Below the pieces are notes generated by a model. The model made no database searches and had not been told where the DNA came from. It saw only the letters and a list, made by a program, of their open reading frames with translations. The position numbers were made by a program, and so were the translations under genes. A stretch of 64,000 bases of DNA from Streptococcus parapneumoniae (GTDB taxonomy: Bacteria > Bacillota > Bacilli > Lactobacillales > Streptococcaceae): NCBI RefSeq assembly GCF_037076355.1, contig NZ_AP026968.1, positions 574,501 to 638,500 of the forward strand. Direction: 5' to 3'. This document shows, piece after piece, positions 20,501 to 27,918 of the stretch (the stretch's first letter is position 1; each line of letters opens with the position of its first letter).

Positions 20501-23500
20501 CGTAGCATTGGTGGTTTGGTTTCAAAAGTAACTGACTCTACAATTTCTAATAGTAGTTTTACAGGTAGAATAACAAATACTTATAATACAAATGCTACTT
20601 ATCAAATAGGTGGTTTAGTTGGCAAACTTTCAGGTGTTGGTGCTTTAATAGAAAACTCAATTTCATCTATCGATATGGCGACAAACGCTAATCAAGGGGA
20701 CCAAACAGTTGGTGGTATAGCTGGGGTTGTTGATAGAAGTGCTAGAATTAGTAATAGTTACGTTGAAGGAAATCTTAACAATGTGAAGCCTTTTGGTAAA
20801 GTAGGAGGAGTTGTAGGTAATCTTTGGGATAATTCAGGTGAAGTTGAAAATTCAGGTCGACTATCTGATGTATTAAGCGATGTCAATGTTACTAACGGTA
20901 ATGCTATTGCTGGTTATGATTTTAATGGTATAAAAGCAACTAACACTTATAGTAATAAAAATAATAAGGTGGTAAAAGTAGTTCAAGTAGATGACGAAGT
21001 ACTTAGTAAAGATTCTGAAGAGCAAAGAGGAACTGTGCTAGAAGCGGATGAGATTAATGTGAAAAAAGCTCAACTTGTTCCTAAAAATAATATTAAAACT
21101 GAGGACTTTAATTTCTCTTCTAAATATGGAACGGATTATAGTAAATTAAAAGATGTTGATGTTTCTAGGTTAAGGGTATATAAAAATATAGAAAAATTAC
21201 TGCCATTTTATAACAGAGAGACTATTGTTAAGTATGGTAATTTAGTGGATACTAATAATGCTTTATATACTAAGGATCTTGTGTCTGTAGTTTCAATGCA
21301 TGACAAAGAAGTAATTTCTGATATTAATAAACATAAAGCTAGTATTAATAAGTTGTTACTACATTATTCAGATAATACTTCTCAAACATTAGATATAAAA
21401 TATCTACAAGATTTCTCTAAAGTAGCAGAATACGAAATAACTAATACAAAATTAATATACACACCTAATACGTTATTACATAATTACAATAATATTGTAA
21501 AATCTGTTTTAAATGATCTGAAATCTGTTCAATATAATTCAGCTGATGTTAGAAAAGTATTAGATATTTCTAATGATATAAAATTAACAGAATTATATCT
21601 AGATGAACAGTTCGATAAAACAAAAGCAAATATTGAAGATACTTTATCAAAACTTCTTTCTGCAGATGCGGCAATAGCTGTAAATAATAATTCGATAATA
21701 GATAATTATGTAGTAGAAAAAATTAAGAATAATAAAGAGGCGTTGCTTTTAGGTTTAACATATCTTGAACGTTGGTATAATTTTAAATATGATAATGCAA
21801 GTGCAAAAGATTTAGTATTATATCATTTAGATTTCTTTGGTAAATCTAATAGTTCTGCATTAGATAATGTTATTGAGCTAGGTAAATCAGGATTTAACAA
21901 TTTATTAGCTAAAAATAATGTAATTACTTATAATGTATTATTATCAAAAAATTATGGAACTAAGAGTTTATTTGAGGCATTGGAAAAATATAGAAAAGTT
22001 TTAGTGCCGAATAAAACAAATAACGAATGGTTTAAAGAACAATCTAAAGCTTATATAGTAGAAGAAAAATCTACAATTCCTGAAGTAAGCGAAAAACAAT
22101 CTAAGGAAGGGACGAAGTATTCTATTGGAGTATATGATAGATTAACTAGCCCTTCTTGGAAATATCAAAGTATGGTGTTACCGTTATTAACACTACCTGA
22201 AAAATCAGTGTTTATGATAGCGAATATTTCAACTATAGGATTTGGAGCCTATGACAGATATAGAAGTTCAGAATATCCTAAGGGAGAAAAATTAAATAAA
22301 TTTGTAGAAGATAATGCAAAAGAAGCGGCTAAACGCTTTAGAGATCATTATGATTATTGGTACAAAATACTAGATACGAAAAATAAAGACAAATTGTTTA
22401 GAAGTATTTTGGTATATGATTCTTTCAGATTTGGTAATGATAAAGATAAAAATACTAGTCAAGCAGATTTTGAAACTGATCATCCAGCAATAAAACATTT
22501 CTTCGGTCCTGCGGGGAATAATGTTGTTCATAATGGACACGGAGCATATGCTACGGGAGATGCGTTCTACTATATGGCTTATCGTATGCTTGATAAGGCT
22601 GGCGCAGTAACATATACTCATGAAATGACACATAACTCAGATAGAGAAATTTATCTTGGAGGATATGGAAGAAGAAATGGGCTTGGACCAGAGTTTTATG
22701 CAAAAGGATTATTACAAGCTCCCGATCATCCAGATGATGCAACAATCACGATAAACTCTGTATTGAAATATGATGAAGCGGAAAATGCTAATAGACTACA
22801 AGTGAAAAATCCAACTCAACGATTTAATAATGCAGAAGACTTGCGTAAATATATGCATAACTTATTCGATTTAGTTTATACACTTGAAAAATTAGAAGGA
22901 GAAGCAGTAGTTAACTTAGGTGCCAATGAGAAAGGTGAGCTATTAAGGAAAATAGAGAATGAGTATAAACCTGATCCTGATGGAAATGATGTTTATGCAA
23001 CGAATGTAGTCCGTAGATTAAAACCTGATGAGCTTAATAAGTTAACCTCTTTCAATAGTTTAATAGAAAACGATATAATCACAAGAAGAGGGTATATTGA
23101 TGAAGGTGAGTATAAACGAAATGGATACTACACAATCAATCTTTTCTCGCCAATATATTCTGCCTTAAGTAGTGATAAAGGGACTCCGGGTGATTTAATG
23201 GCTCGTCGTATGGCATTTGAACTATTAGCTGCAAAAGGATATAAAGAAGGTATGGTACCATATATTTCTAACCAATATGAAAATGAAGTGAAAGCTAATG
23301 GAAGTAAAATTAATTCATACGGTAAAGAAGTAGGATTGGTAACTGATAAATTAGTGCTTAATAAGATATTTAATAACCAGTATTCATCTTGGGCTGATTT
23401 TAAAAAAGCTATGTATAAAGAACGAGAAAATAAATTTAATAACTTAACAAATATTAGCTTTATAAATCCTAATAATTGGGGACGTCAAGAGACGATAACT

Positions 23501-23698
23501 ATTGATAGTATTGCTAAGTTAAGAAATATAATTAAAGAAGCGGTTCAGGCGGATGCTACTAATTATGCTTCAATATTATATCCAAAAGAAAGTAGTAAAG
23601 TTTACAAACTTAAAAAAGCTATTTTCAAAGCTTATCTAGATAAAACTGATGATTTTAGAAGTTCAATTTTTGATGAGGAAAATAAATTTACTAATTAG
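17564..23698 (+). CDS. Secreted LysM + M26-family zinc metalloprotease (IgA1 protease/Zmp-like)
   Basis: 2044 residues. A signal peptide (hydrophobic 22-42, cleavage near SASEQ) is followed by a LysM domain at ~69-112 (YVIKWGDTLSVI ... LFLPHNELYF). Residues ~180-765 are a Glu/Pro/Ala/Thr/Ser-rich low-complexity stalk. Then come an M26 N-terminal region with four GLUG-like repeats (IGGLV, IGGLVGKL, VGGIAG, VGGVVG, ~980-1110) and the catalytic domain. The zinc site is HEMTH at 1686-1690 with the third ligand Glu at 1710, the M26 spacing. Relatives cut IgA1 or other host glycoproteins. Unlike typical Zmp proteins no LPXTG sorting motif is seen, and wall attachment may use LysM. The last ~1270 codons are visibly more AT-rich than the neighbours. 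Substrate unknown. Confidence 0.88.
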   Translation: MRQTNVRGSLSLRGFRKLRTGAIVATGVILLGLGFLAPTVSASEQDGVWVARTVEEVKADLQKEGDLFKYVIKWGDTLSVISEASNIPVDVLQEMNQASGKNLFLPHNELYFTEAETVSDTVTKHKIVIKESGASGEVRTYEVLLKKDQETKAVTFELTDVTEKVEKMTVNYSLVYQPVSAPVVERAEESGEEPASEAPAETSPEVKEETEAPVAPKAEEPTVTTPKAEKPVSPAPTESAPEVEKPAEPKEAESTPEGTFTGTAESAPDSTELVANGASGRTEGASEVTPGVTGKETEESGTEAPTTPKEDTPEGTVSEGETGTESAELAEPKTEAPTTPENKEEQPGATEAPEPKVTESEAAKPAPKEAGTTAGNEVKETEEAGTGSEVATTGAPAAEGSSEATLGSTEEASGTTPKAEVSEAPVVEATTSGEQSQPAEETPAPSKPETPASTEAATEATTSSEVGNAEETSVEETGKQDSATNTPSAESKEEAVTTPEATEKEAKAEESAEPGTSATVESTPAGEEGKAEATEEAEEPGIIAEATPAPKESGEEGKAEDSVSSTESSSTASEGESTATQPAVEEETDSTSEAEELATTETATAPKAEEPEAATPASEVPSESESKEEDSSAGDTTVTEEQPASETVSEGGLPATQPAGEENKSEPTSETSTIPSVDATNDSGNSESSPSVTEGNKEETNSQNTEASTVNENSESSNSDSEKPQGDEPAVQVGSDPTASTEGTSTGKEESAPKAEEKQVDKKLELRNISNVELFTVENNKYRHVTSFDTVPNNPSNYFMKVKSEKFKDVMLPVSSITSVRRDNQEVYKIVGRANDLIQHENDSTVENYTYYLPKTINSENEVYTSFKNLVEAMNRNLHGTFRLGATMDAREVELSDGQESYINQEFSGTLIGTNNDKNYAIYNLKKPLFKVLNHAAIQDLSIKEANVSLKEDAATIAKEANNGTTITNVHSSGVIAGERSIGGLVSKVTDSTISNSSFTGRITNTYNTNATYQIGGLVGKLSGVGALIENSISSIDMATNANQGDQTVGGIAGVVDRSARISNSYVEGNLNNVKPFGKVGGVVGNLWDNSGEVENSGRLSDVLSDVNVTNGNAIAGYDFNGIKATNTYSNKNNKVVKVVQVDDEVLSKDSEEQRGTVLEADEINVKKAQLVPKNNIKTEDFNFSSKYGTDYSKLKDVDVSRLRVYKNIEKLLPFYNRETIVKYGNLVDTNNALYTKDLVSVVSMHDKEVISDINKHKASINKLLLHYSDNTSQTLDIKYLQDFSKVAEYEITNTKLIYTPNTLLHNYNNIVKSVLNDLKSVQYNSADVRKVLDISNDIKLTELYLDEQFDKTKANIEDTLSKLLSADAAIAVNNNSIIDNYVVEKIKNNKEALLLGLTYLERWYNFKYDNASAKDLVLYHLDFFGKSNSSALDNVIELGKSGFNNLLAKNNVITYNVLLSKNYGTKSLFEALEKYRKVLVPNKTNNEWFKEQSKAYIVEEKSTIPEVSEKQSKEGTKYSIGVYDRLTSPSWKYQSMVLPLLTLPEKSVFMIANISTIGFGAYDRYRSSEYPKGEKLNKFVEDNAKEAAKRFRDHYDYWYKILDTKNKDKLFRSILVYDSFRFGNDKDKNTSQADFETDHPAIKHFFGPAGNNVVHNGHGAYATGDAFYYMAYRMLDKAGAVTYTHEMTHNSDREIYLGGYGRRNGLGPEFYAKGLLQAPDHPDDATITINSVLKYDEAENANRLQVKNPTQRFNNAEDLRKYMHNLFDLVYTLEKLEGEAVVNLGANEKGELLRKIENEYKPDPDGNDVYATNVVRRLKPDELNKLTSFNSLIENDIITRRGYIDEGEYKRNGYYTINLFSPIYSALSSDKGTPGDLMARRMAFELLAAKGYKEGMVPYISNQYENEVKANGSKINSYGKEVGLVTDKLVLNKIFNNQYSSWADFKKAMYKERENKFNNLTNISFINPNNWGRQETITIDSIAKLRNIIKEAVQADATNYASILYPKESSKVYKLKKAIFKAYLDKTDDFRSSIFDEENKFTN

Positions 23699-23704
23699 GG
23701 TAGC

Positions 23705-23733
23705 ACATGAAGATAGGTTTCGTTTCTTCATGT
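23705..23733 (+). terminator. Hairpin after the M26 gene
   Basis: ACATGAAG / CTTCATGT with a 13-nt loop, just after the stop codon. The following T-rich run starts ~8 nt later, so termination efficiency is uncertain. Confidence 0.5.
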
Positions 23734-23842
23734 GTGAAACTCTTTCCTTTTTGGTTTTGACTAGCTTTTTTGTGAAAAATTGTGTAAAATAGAATAGATA
23801 AACGAGGGGAAACCTCGGAAAATTTAAAGGAGAATCCATCTA

Positions 23843-24535
23843 ATGGTAAAATTGGTTTTTGCTCGCCACGGTGAGTCTGAATGGAACAAAGCTAACCTTT
23901 TCACTGGTTGGGCTGATGTTGATTTGTCTGAAAAAGGTACACAACAAGCGATTGACGCTGGTAAATTGATCAAAGAAGCTGGTATCGAATTTGACCAAGC
24001 TTACACTTCAGTATTGAAACGTGCGATCAAAACAACTAACTTGGCTCTTGAAGCTTCTGACCAATTGTGGGTTCCAGTTGAAAAATCATGGCGCTTGAAC
24101 GAACGTCACTACGGTGGTTTGACTGGTAAAAACAAAGCTGAAGCTGCTGAACAATTTGGTGATGAGCAAGTTCACATCTGGCGTCGTTCATACGATGTAT
24201 TGCCTCCAAACATGGACCGTGATGATGAGCACTCAGCTCACACTGACCGTCGTTACGCTTCACTTGACGACTCAGTTATCCCAGATGCTGAAAACTTGAA
24301 AGTGACTTTGGAACGTGCCCTTCCATTCTGGGAAGATAAAATCGCTCCAGCTCTTAAAGATGGTAAAAACGTATTCGTAGGAGCTCACGGTAACTCAATC
24401 CGTGCCCTTGTAAAACATATCAAAGGTTTGTCAGATGACGAAATCATGGACGTGGAAATCCCTAACTTCCCACCATTGGTATTCGAATTTGACGAAAAAT
24501 TGAACGTAGTTTCTGAATACTACCTTGGAAAATAA
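23843..24535 (+). CDS. gpmA: 2,3-bisphosphoglycerate-dependent phosphoglycerate mutase
   Basis: 230 residues, dPGM type. The phosphohistidine motif is [17 protein letters not shown] at the N-terminus and the second active-site segment is [10 protein letters not shown] near residue 87. A late [13 protein letters not shown] carries the second catalytic His. It interconverts 3- and 2-phosphoglycerate in glycolysis. Codon use is strongly biased, as expected for a highly expressed glycolytic gene. AAAGGAG precedes the ATG. Confidence 0.97.
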   Translation: MVKLVFARHGESEWNKANLFTGWADVDLSEKGTQQAIDAGKLIKEAGIEFDQAYTSVLKRAIKTTNLALEASDQLWVPVEKSWRLNERHYGGLTGKNKAEAAEQFGDEQVHIWRRSYDVLPPNMDRDDEHSAHTDRRYASLDDSVIPDAENLKVTLERALPFWEDKIAPALKDGKNVFVGAHGNSIRALVKHIKGLSDDEIMDVEIPNFPPLVFEFDEKLNVVSEYYLGK

Positions 24536-24544
24536 AAAATTGTA

Positions 24545-24572
24545 AGTCTAGAATTGATTTCTAGGCTTTTTA
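24545..24572 (+). terminator. Terminator after gpmA
   Basis: AGTCTAGAA / TTCTAGGCT (one G-U pair), 5-nt loop, then TTTTTATG. Confidence 0.75.
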
Positions 24573-24587
24573 TGTTAGTATGGTAGT

Positions 24588-26999
24588 ATGATAAGGAATA
24601 AAAAACAAGATTATGTACTGGCCTACAAGCAACCAGCGTCAACAACATATAAGGGCTGGGAAGAAGAGGCCTTACCGATAGGAAATGGTTCTTTAGGGGC
24701 AAAAGTATTTGGGCTTATAGGGGCTGAGCGGATTCAATTCAATGAAAAAAGTCTCTGGTCTGGATGTCCACTTCCTGATAGTTCAGATTATCAGGGTGGA
24801 AATCTTCAAGAACAGCATAACTTTTTAGCTGAGATTCGGCAGGCTTTGGAAAAGAGAGATTACAATCGGGCTAAGGAACTGGCTGAACAGCACCTGGTCG
24901 GGCCCAAAACGAGTCAATATGGGACCTATCTGTCCTTTGGGGATATTTTCATTGAGTTCAGCCAGCAAGGTACGACTTTGTCTCAGGTGACGAACTATCA
25001 GAGACAGCTGAATATTAGTAAGGCACTTGCGACGACTTCTTATGTCTATAAGGGAACGAAATTTGAACGTGAAGCCTTTGCCAGTTTTCCAGATGATCTC
25101 TTGGTTCAGCGCTTTACTCAGGAAGGGTTGGAAACTCTAGATTTTACTATAGAACTATCCTTGACCCGTGATTTGGCTTCTGATGGAAAGTATGAACAGG
25201 AAAAATCTGATTACAAGGAATGCAAGTTGGATATTACTGATTCTCATATTTTGATGAAGGGGAGGGTTAAGGACAATGACCTGCGGTTTGCTAGCTGTTT
25301 AGCTTGGGAAACGGATGGAGACATTAGAGTCTGGTCAGATAAGATTCAGATATCAGGAGCCAGTTATGCCAATCTCTTCTTGGCGGCTAAGACAGATTTT
25401 GCCCAAAATCCTGCTAGTAATTATCGCAAGAAACTAGATTTAGAGCAACAGGTGATAGACTTGGTGGACACAGCTAAAGAAAAGGGCTATGCCCAATTGA
25501 AATCAAGGCATATTGAGGACTACCAAGCATTATTCCAGCGTGTTCAATTGGATTTGGGAGCTGATGTAGACACATCCACTACAGATGATTTGTTAAAAAA
25601 TTATAAGCCACAAGAGGGGCAGGCTTTGGAGGAGTTGTTCTTCCAGTATGGACGGTATTTATTGATTAGTTCTTCTAGAGACTGTCCGGATGCTCTACCA
25701 GCTAACCTACAGGGAGTCTGGAATGCGGTCGATAATCCTCCTTGGAATTCGGACTATCACCTGAATATCAACCTGCAGATGAATTATTGGCCAGCCTATG
25801 TTACCAATCTCCTAGAGACGGCCTTTCCGGTTATCAACTATATCGATGTTTTGCGTGTCTATGGTCGCATAGCGGCTGCAAGGTATGCAGGAATCGTCTC
25901 TCGGGAAGGAGAGGAGAATGGTTGGTTGGTTCATACTCAAGCGACTCCTTTTGGCTGGACGGCACCTGGTTGGGATTACTATTGGGGTTGGTCACCAGCT
26001 GCCAATGCGTGGATGATGCAAACTGTTTATGAAGCCTATTCATTTTATAGGGACCAAGACTATCTCAGGGAGAAAATTTATCCCATGTTGAGGGAAACGG
26101 TTCGTTTTTGGAATGCCTTTTTACATAAGGATCAGCAGGCGCAGCGTTGGGTGTCTTCTCCGTCTTATTCGCCAGAACATGGGCCGATTTCGATTGGCAA
26201 TACCTATGACCAATCTCTGATTTGGCAGTTATTTCATGATTTTATTCAGGCTGCTCAAGAATTGGGACTGGATGGGGCTTTGTTGACTGAGGTCAAGCAG
26301 AAGTTTGACTTGCTTAATCCTCTTCAAATCAATCAATCTAGTCGAATCAGGGAGTGGTATGAGGAGGAAGAGCAGTATTTTCAAAATGAGAAAGTGGAGG
26401 CCCAACATCGGCATGCTTCCCATCTGGTGGGACTCTATCCTGGCAATCTCTTTAGCTATAAGGGGCAGGAGTATCTTGAAGCCGCGCGTGCTAGTCTCAA
26501 TGATCGTGGAGATGGGGGCACAGGTTGGTCCAAGGCTAATAAGATCAATCTCTGGGCGCGTTTGGGAGATGGCAATCGAGCCCATAAATTATTAGCAGAG
26601 CAGTTAAAGTCATCCACCTTGCCAAATCTTTGGTGTAGCCATCCTCCTTTTCAGATAGATGGTAATTTTGGTGCTACTAGTGGCATGGCAGAAATGTTGC
26701 TCCAGTCTCATACAGCTTATCTGGTACCTCTAGCTGCCCTACCTGATGCATGGTCAACAGGTTCCGTTTCAGGCTTAATGGCACGTGGACATTTTGAAGT
26801 GAGCATGAGGTGGGAGGATAAAAAACTCTTACAGATGACCATTTTATCAAGAAGTGGAGGAGAATTGAGAGTCTCTTATCCAGGTATTGAGAAGAGTGTG
26901 ATTAAATTGGATAAAGAAACAATAAAAGCGAAATGCATAGAGAAAGATTGTATTTCGGTAGCAACAGCAGAAGGCAATCTGGTTCAATTTTATTTTTAA
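24588..26999 (+). CDS. Glycoside hydrolase family 95 protein (alpha-L-fucosidase/galactosidase type)
   Basis: 803 residues without a signal peptide, so probably cytoplasmic. The N-terminal beta domain has the family hallmark LPIGNGSLGAKVFG. The (alpha/alpha)6 barrel carries PDALPANLQGVWN, SDYHLNINLQMNYWPAY and HRHASHLVGLYPG, all typical of GH95, which releases alpha-1,2-linked fucose or galactose by inversion. The start at 24588 lies only 16 nt after the gpmA terminator T run and has no strong ribosome binding site. It may act on imported host-glycan fragments, in line with the nanK-like and protease genes nearby, but specificity is not determined. Confidence 0.88.
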   Translation: MIRNKKQDYVLAYKQPASTTYKGWEEEALPIGNGSLGAKVFGLIGAERIQFNEKSLWSGCPLPDSSDYQGGNLQEQHNFLAEIRQALEKRDYNRAKELAEQHLVGPKTSQYGTYLSFGDIFIEFSQQGTTLSQVTNYQRQLNISKALATTSYVYKGTKFEREAFASFPDDLLVQRFTQEGLETLDFTIELSLTRDLASDGKYEQEKSDYKECKLDITDSHILMKGRVKDNDLRFASCLAWETDGDIRVWSDKIQISGASYANLFLAAKTDFAQNPASNYRKKLDLEQQVIDLVDTAKEKGYAQLKSRHIEDYQALFQRVQLDLGADVDTSTTDDLLKNYKPQEGQALEELFFQYGRYLLISSSRDCPDALPANLQGVWNAVDNPPWNSDYHLNINLQMNYWPAYVTNLLETAFPVINYIDVLRVYGRIAAARYAGIVSREGEENGWLVHTQATPFGWTAPGWDYYWGWSPAANAWMMQTVYEAYSFYRDQDYLREKIYPMLRETVRFWNAFLHKDQQAQRWVSSPSYSPEHGPISIGNTYDQSLIWQLFHDFIQAAQELGLDGALLTEVKQKFDLLNPLQINQSSRIREWYEEEEQYFQNEKVEAQHRHASHLVGLYPGNLFSYKGQEYLEAARASLNDRGDGGTGWSKANKINLWARLGDGNRAHKLLAEQLKSSTLPNLWCSHPPFQIDGNFGATSGMAEMLLQSHTAYLVPLAALPDAWSTGSVSGLMARGHFEVSMRWEDKKLLQMTILSRSGGELRVSYPGIEKSVIKLDKETIKAKCIEKDCISVATAEGNLVQFYF

Positions 27000-27010
27000 G
27001 AAGATGTTAG

Positions 27011-27037
27011 AAGGCAGTGGTTTGAGACTGCCTTTTA
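27011..27037 (+). terminator. Terminator after the GH95 gene
   Basis: AAGGCAGT / ACTGCCTT with an 8-nt loop, followed by TTAATA; compact and close to the stop codon. Confidence 0.75.
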
Positions 27038-27084
27038 ATAAGGATTTGAGAATGTAAGCAGTTTCCAACTAGTTGAAAAAGCGT

Positions 27085-27090
27085 TATAAT
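27085..27090 (+). promoter_or_regulatory. -10 of the ABC exporter operon
   Basis: TATAAT downstream of the GH95 terminator and just upstream of the BOX repeat, so the repeat would lie in the 5' leader of the transporter mRNA. Confidence 0.4.
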
Positions 27091-27102
27091 GGTAATAGGA
27101 AG

Positions 27103-27190
27103 TAATACTCAATGAAAATCAAAGAGCAAACTAGAAAGCTAACCGCAGGTTGCTCAAAACAGTGTTTTGAAGAGATTTTCGAGGAGTATA
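27103..27190. repeat. BOX-type repeat (short form)
   Basis: 88-bp element beginning TAATACTCAATGAAAATCAA and ending AGATTTTCGAGGAGTATA, with the internal GCAGGTTGCTCAAAACAGTG segment. The ends are inverted repeats. It matches the BOX family of pneumococcus and relatives but is shorter than the copy at 30625-30740, lacking the segment around GCTGACATGG. Confidence 0.8.
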
Positions 27191-27215
27191 ATTTGTTTAA
27201 GAGAGGGTGGGTCTG

Positions 27216-27917
27216 ATGGCTTATATTGAGATGAAACACTGTTACAAGCGTTATCAGGTTGGGGACACGGAGATTGTGGCCAATCGTGATGTGAATTTTG
27301 AGATTGAGAAGGGTGAATTGGTTATTATCCTTGGTGCATCTGGTGCAGGTAAGTCAACAGTTCTCAATCTCCTAGGGGGAATGGATACCAATGATGAGGG
27401 GGAAATCTGGATTGATGGTGCCAATATTGCAGACTATAGTTCCCACCAGCGAACCAATTACCGCCGCAATGATGTCGGTTTTGTTTTTCAGTTTTATAAC
27501 CTAGTTTCCAATTTGACTGCTAAGGAAAATGTGGAACTGGCTTCTGAAATCGTGACGGATGCCTTGGATCCTGAACAGGTCTTGACAGATGTAGGTCTGG
27601 CTCATCGTCTCAATAACTTTCCAGCTCAGCTTTCTGGAGGGGAGCAACAGCGAGTCTCCATTGCACGCGCGGTAGCCAAAAATCCTAAAATTCTCCTTTG
27701 TGACGAACCGACAGGTGCCTTGGATTATCAGACGGGCAAGCAGGTTTTGAAAATCCTCCAAGATATGTCTCGTCAAAAGGGAGCGACGGTGATTATCGTG
27801 ACTCACAATGGAGCTTTGGCGCCCATTGCTGATCGCGTGATTCATATGCACGATGCCAGTGTCAAGGATGTGGTGATCAACCAGCATCCTCAGGATATCG
27901 ATAGTTTGGAGTACTAG
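27216..27917 (+). CDS. ABC transporter ATP-binding protein (MacB/LolD type)
   Basis: 233 residues from the ATG of [14 protein letters not shown]; a GTG at 27207 is an alternative. Walker A is GASGAGKST, signature [16 protein letters not shown], Walker [13 protein letters not shown], and the H-loop IVTHN. The length and signature place it in the MacB/LolD/FtsE-like subfamily that partners FtsX-type permeases, and the next gene is such a permease (1-nt gap). Substrate unknown. The pair is bracketed by BOX repeats. Confidence 0.92.
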   Translation: MAYIEMKHCYKRYQVGDTEIVANRDVNFEIEKGELVIILGASGAGKSTVLNLLGGMDTNDEGEIWIDGANIADYSSHQRTNYRRNDVGFVFQFYNLVSNLTAKENVELASEIVTDALDPEQVLTDVGLAHRLNNFPAQLSGGEQQRVSIARAVAKNPKILLCDEPTGALDYQTGKQVLKILQDMSRQKGATVIIVTHNGALAPIADRVIHMHDASVKDVVINQHPQDIDSLEY

Positions 27918-27918
27918 C

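Noticed and set aside
17564..23698. LPXTG sorting motif in the M26 protease
   Set aside because: Scanning found only LPEKS and similar, with no adjacent hydrophobic segment and charged tail; the C-terminus ends DEENKFTN without an anchor.
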